64,000 bases of DNA from Catellatospora coxensis (GTDB lineage Bacteria; Actinomycetota; Actinomycetes; Mycobacteriales; Micromonosporaceae), in assembly GCF_016862635.1 (NCBI RefSeq), contig NZ_BONI01000006.1, positions 1-64,000 of the forward strand, given 5' to 3'. Shown piece by piece: positions 62,176-64,000 of this stretch. The notes below the pieces were generated by a model. The model saw only the letters and a program-made list of their open reading frames with translations, did no database searches and was not told the DNA's origin. Position 1 is the first letter of the stretch; every line of letters begins with the position of its first letter. A program made the position numbers and the translations under genes.

Positions 62176-64000
62176 TCAGCTGCGCGTACAGGTCAGCGCC
62201 GGTACCGCGTTGACCGAGTTGTTCCAGGTCCCGTTGAAACCGAACGACGTGGACGCGTTCGGGCCGAGGTTGCCGTTGTAACTCATGTTGCGCGCGGTGT
62301 GGCTCGCGCCGCTGGCGGTGTCCTGGGCGCTCCAGATCTGCGTGATGGTCTGCCCGTTGGCGAACGTCCAGGTCACGGCCCAGCTGGTGCTGGCGGTGGA
62401 GCCGTTGGTCACGGTCACGTTCGCCCCGAAGCCGCCGGGCCACTGGTTGGTGATCGCGTACGTCGCCGTGCAGCCGCCCGTGCCGCCGCCGGACTGCGTG
62501 GTCACGCTCACCGTGGACGAGCGCGAAGAGCGGTTGCCCGCGGCGTCCTTGGCGTACACGGCCAGGGTGTACTGCGTGGCGGCGGTCAGGCCGGTCAGCG
62601 AGGCGGAGTTGCCGCTCGGCGAGGCGAGCACGGTCTCCGTCGAGCCCGACACCCGCACCACGTCGTAGCCGGTCACACCCACGTTGTCCGTCGACGCCGT
62701 CCAGGACAGCGACAGGGAGGAAGAGGTCACGCTCGACGCCGACGGGGTGCCCGGCGTGGTCGGGGCCTGCGTGTCGCCGCCGGTGCCCGAGGTGGTCACG
62801 GTCACCGTGTTCGAGCGGGCCGAGCGGTTGCCCGCGGCGTCCTTGGCGTACACGGCGAGCGTGTACTGCGTGCCCGCGGACAGGCCGGTCAGCGCCGCCG
62901 AGTTCGTGCTCGGCGAGGCCAGCACCGTCTCCGTCGAACCCGACACCCGCACCACGTCGTAGCCGGTCACACCCACGTTGTCCGTCGACGCCGTCCAGGA
63001 CAGCGACAGGGAGGAAGAGGTCACGCTCGACGCCGACGGGGTGCCCGGCGTCGTCGGGGCCTGCGTGTCGCCGCCGGTGTTGTAGATGGTCGCCTGGGTC
63101 GAGGTGGTGGACAGGCCGTTGCTGCCGGTGATGTAGCGGTTGCCCCAGGTGCTGCGCTGGGCCGGGTTGAAGCTCGTCACCATGTCGAGGTACTCGACAC
63201 CGCCGCCGTTGCCGCTCCACGACCAGCCCATGTTGCCGATGCCGGCGGTCTGGGTCTTGGCCATGATGGTGTCCTCGTCGGGGTTGCCGTCGGAGTGGTT
63301 GTCACCGAACTCGCACACGCACAGCGCCAGGTTGCGGCTGGTGAAGGAGTCGACGTACGCGTTCACCTCGGCGGCGGTGTCGAACACGCCGTACATGTGC
63401 ACGCTGAAGATGGTGTTGCCGGTGGTGTCGGCGGCCAGCACGCTCGGCGCGTTGTCGCGCATCGTGAACGACCAGTCCTGGCCCCAGTTCGGCGCGTCCA
63501 CCATGATGGTGTGCTGGAACCCGGCGTTGCGCAGCCGCTGGATGGCGCTCTTGGTGGCGTCGGTCCAGTTGGGGGTGACCGCGTTGTTGCCGATCGGCTC
63601 GTTGCCGATGTTGAGGATGACGTAGTTCTCCTGGCCGGTCAGCGCGCTCTGGATGCTGATCCAGTAGTTCACCGCCGCGTCCAGGCTGACCGCGCCGCTC
63701 TGCTCGCCGAAGCCGGTGGTGTCGTGGTTCTCCAGCACGCAGATCAGCTTGTTGGTCTTGCACAGCGAGATGACGTTGGCGACGTCGGAGGCGGTGTTGG
63801 TGGTCCAGCGCCCGCCGGACAGCACCACGCGCACGGAGTTGGCCCCGGCCGCCTTGATGTTGGCGAAGGAGCTGGTCTGGGTGGCGTACCAGGCGTGCGG
63901 GTGGTTGATGCCGCGCAGCTTGAGCGCGGTGCCGTTGGCCTCGACGAGCTTGCCGTTGGTGACGCGGATGCCGGTGGCGGCCTGCGCGGGCTGGCTGAAC
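62176..64000 (-). CDS. Secreted GH5 beta-mannanase-type enzyme with two FN3 domains and CBM2 (5' truncated by the window)
   Basis: About 608 residues are visible, starting at the window edge in the middle of the signal/N-terminal region (SQPAQAATGIRVTNGKLVEA). The GH5 domain (LRGINHPHAWY, catalytic acid/base Glu in ILNIGNEPIGNN, nucleophile Glu in CVCEFGDNHSDGN) resembles GH5_8 mannanases. Two nearly identical FN3 modules (VTSSSLSLSWTASTDNVGVT) follow, then a C-terminal CBM2 (TWTFANGQTITQIWSAQ, ATYAITNQWPGGFGANVTVT) with terminal Cys. It is secreted and cellulose-binding; it acts on mannan or a related glucan. Confidence 0.93.
   Translation of the reverse strand, partial: FSQPAQAATGIRVTNGKLVEANGTALKLRGINHPHAWYATQTSSFANIKAAGANSVRVVLSGGRWTTNTASDVANVISLCKTNKLICVLENHDTTGFGEQSGAVSLDAAVNYWISIQSALTGQENYVILNIGNEPIGNNAVTPNWTDATKSAIQRLRNAGFQHTIMVDAPNWGQDWSFTMRDNAPSVLAADTTGNTIFSVHMYGVFDTAAEVNAYVDSFTSRNLALCVCEFGDNHSDGNPDEDTIMAKTQTAGIGNMGWSWSGNGGGVEYLDMVTSFNPAQRSTWGNRYITGSNGLSTTSTQATIYNTGGDTQAPTTPGTPSASSVTSSSLSLSWTASTDNVGVTGYDVVRVSGSTETVLASPSTNSAALTGLSAGTQYTLAVYAKDAAGNRSARSNTVTVTTSGTGGDTQAPTTPGTPSASSVTSSSLSLSWTASTDNVGVTGYDVVRVSGSTETVLASPSGNSASLTGLTAATQYTLAVYAKDAAGNRSSRSSTVSVTTQSGGGTGGCTATYAITNQWPGGFGANVTVTNGSTASTSWAVTWTFANGQTITQIWSAQDTASGASHTARNMSYNGNLGPNASTSFGFNGTWNNSVNAVPALTCTRS
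62645..62785 (-). repeat. FN3 coding repeat, copy 1
   Basis: This 141-bp stretch matches 62939-63079 at 140 of 141 positions, with a 294-bp period equal to one FN3 plus linker. It encodes the beta-strand-rich start of the second FN3 in the GH5 protein. Confidence 0.9.
62939..63079 (-). repeat. FN3 coding repeat, copy 2
   Basis: The partner of the repeat above, encoding the start of the first FN3. The single difference (62758 versus 63052) argues for recent duplication or ongoing gene conversion. Confidence 0.9.

Overview
The window is GC-rich (over 70% in most genes) actinobacterial chromosome. Densely packed bidirectional genes, many GTG starts, 4-nt stop/start overlaps, a secreted AA10 LPMO, a CBM2/FN3 glycoside hydrolase and a Ser/Thr kinase suggest a saprophytic soil actinomycete. 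Micromonosporaceae (Catellatospora, Actinoplanes or Micromonospora type) is my best guess, by inference only. No tRNA, rRNA, CRISPR array or complete transposon was seen.

Layout. 1-1.3 kb is a lower-GC island edge: a decayed tyrosine-integrase 3' end, then a small membrane protein gene. 1.3-9.6 kb is housekeeping and unknown genes: a DinB-like protein, a three-gene MoxR/VWA operon (6589 to 2598, minus), a 0.3-kb graveyard with two gene tails, and a VOC/DUF1801 pair divergent from a LysR gene. 9.7 kb encodes a secreted alpha/beta hydrolase.

10.7-25.2 kb is a glucuronoxylan-oligosaccharide locus. It holds a GntR/FadR regulator, ManD-type dehydratase, GH67 alpha-glucuronidase, GH42, a DUF624 (YesL-like) membrane protein, GH39 beta-xylosidase, a sugar ABC importer (lipoprotein plus two permeases, no ATPase), a LacI regulator and a CE7 acetyl-xylan esterase. 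The reading is import of decorated xylo-oligomers, deacetylation, removal of (methyl)glucuronate, hydrolysis of the xylose backbone, and uronate breakdown through mannonate. Palindromic operators sit in the divergent promoter regions.

25.2-35.4 kb is mixed: DUF305 lipoprotein, LPMO, kinase, LysR/cyclase pair, ECF42-type sigma factor with its DGPF partner, GNAT, TauE permease and a DivIVA-like protein.

35.5-47.6 kb resembles a non-phosphorylating L-fucose (deoxy-sugar) catabolic regulon: aldo/keto reductase, lactonase, fuconate dehydratase, SDR dehydrogenase, FAH-family hydrolase and lutABC for the product lactate, plus an AOR-family tungsto-enzyme with no obvious step. A GntR regulator and two copies of the motif TAGATCCTATA mark the two divergent promoters. 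A 13-codon leader peptide appears to be translationally coupled to the fuconate dehydratase.

47.6-53.3 kb is a run of poorly known genes including a NADAR protein, a macrodomain protein and a DUF4291 protein side by side (possible ADP-ribose chemistry), a nucleotidyltransferase and an FMN reductase. 53.4-59.2 kb has ArsR/MFS/PlsC, an acyl-ACP desaturase behind a tandem palindromic operator, and a DMT exporter divergent from LysR. 59.2-64 kb encodes two large secreted proteins: a sugar dehydrogenase with four crystallin-like repeats, and a GH5 mannanase-type enzyme truncated by the window edge.

A recurring theme is palindromic DNA at the 3' ends of genes. At least six structurally different families occur, two of them with more than one copy, and several supply the stop codons and last residues of the proteins they touch.
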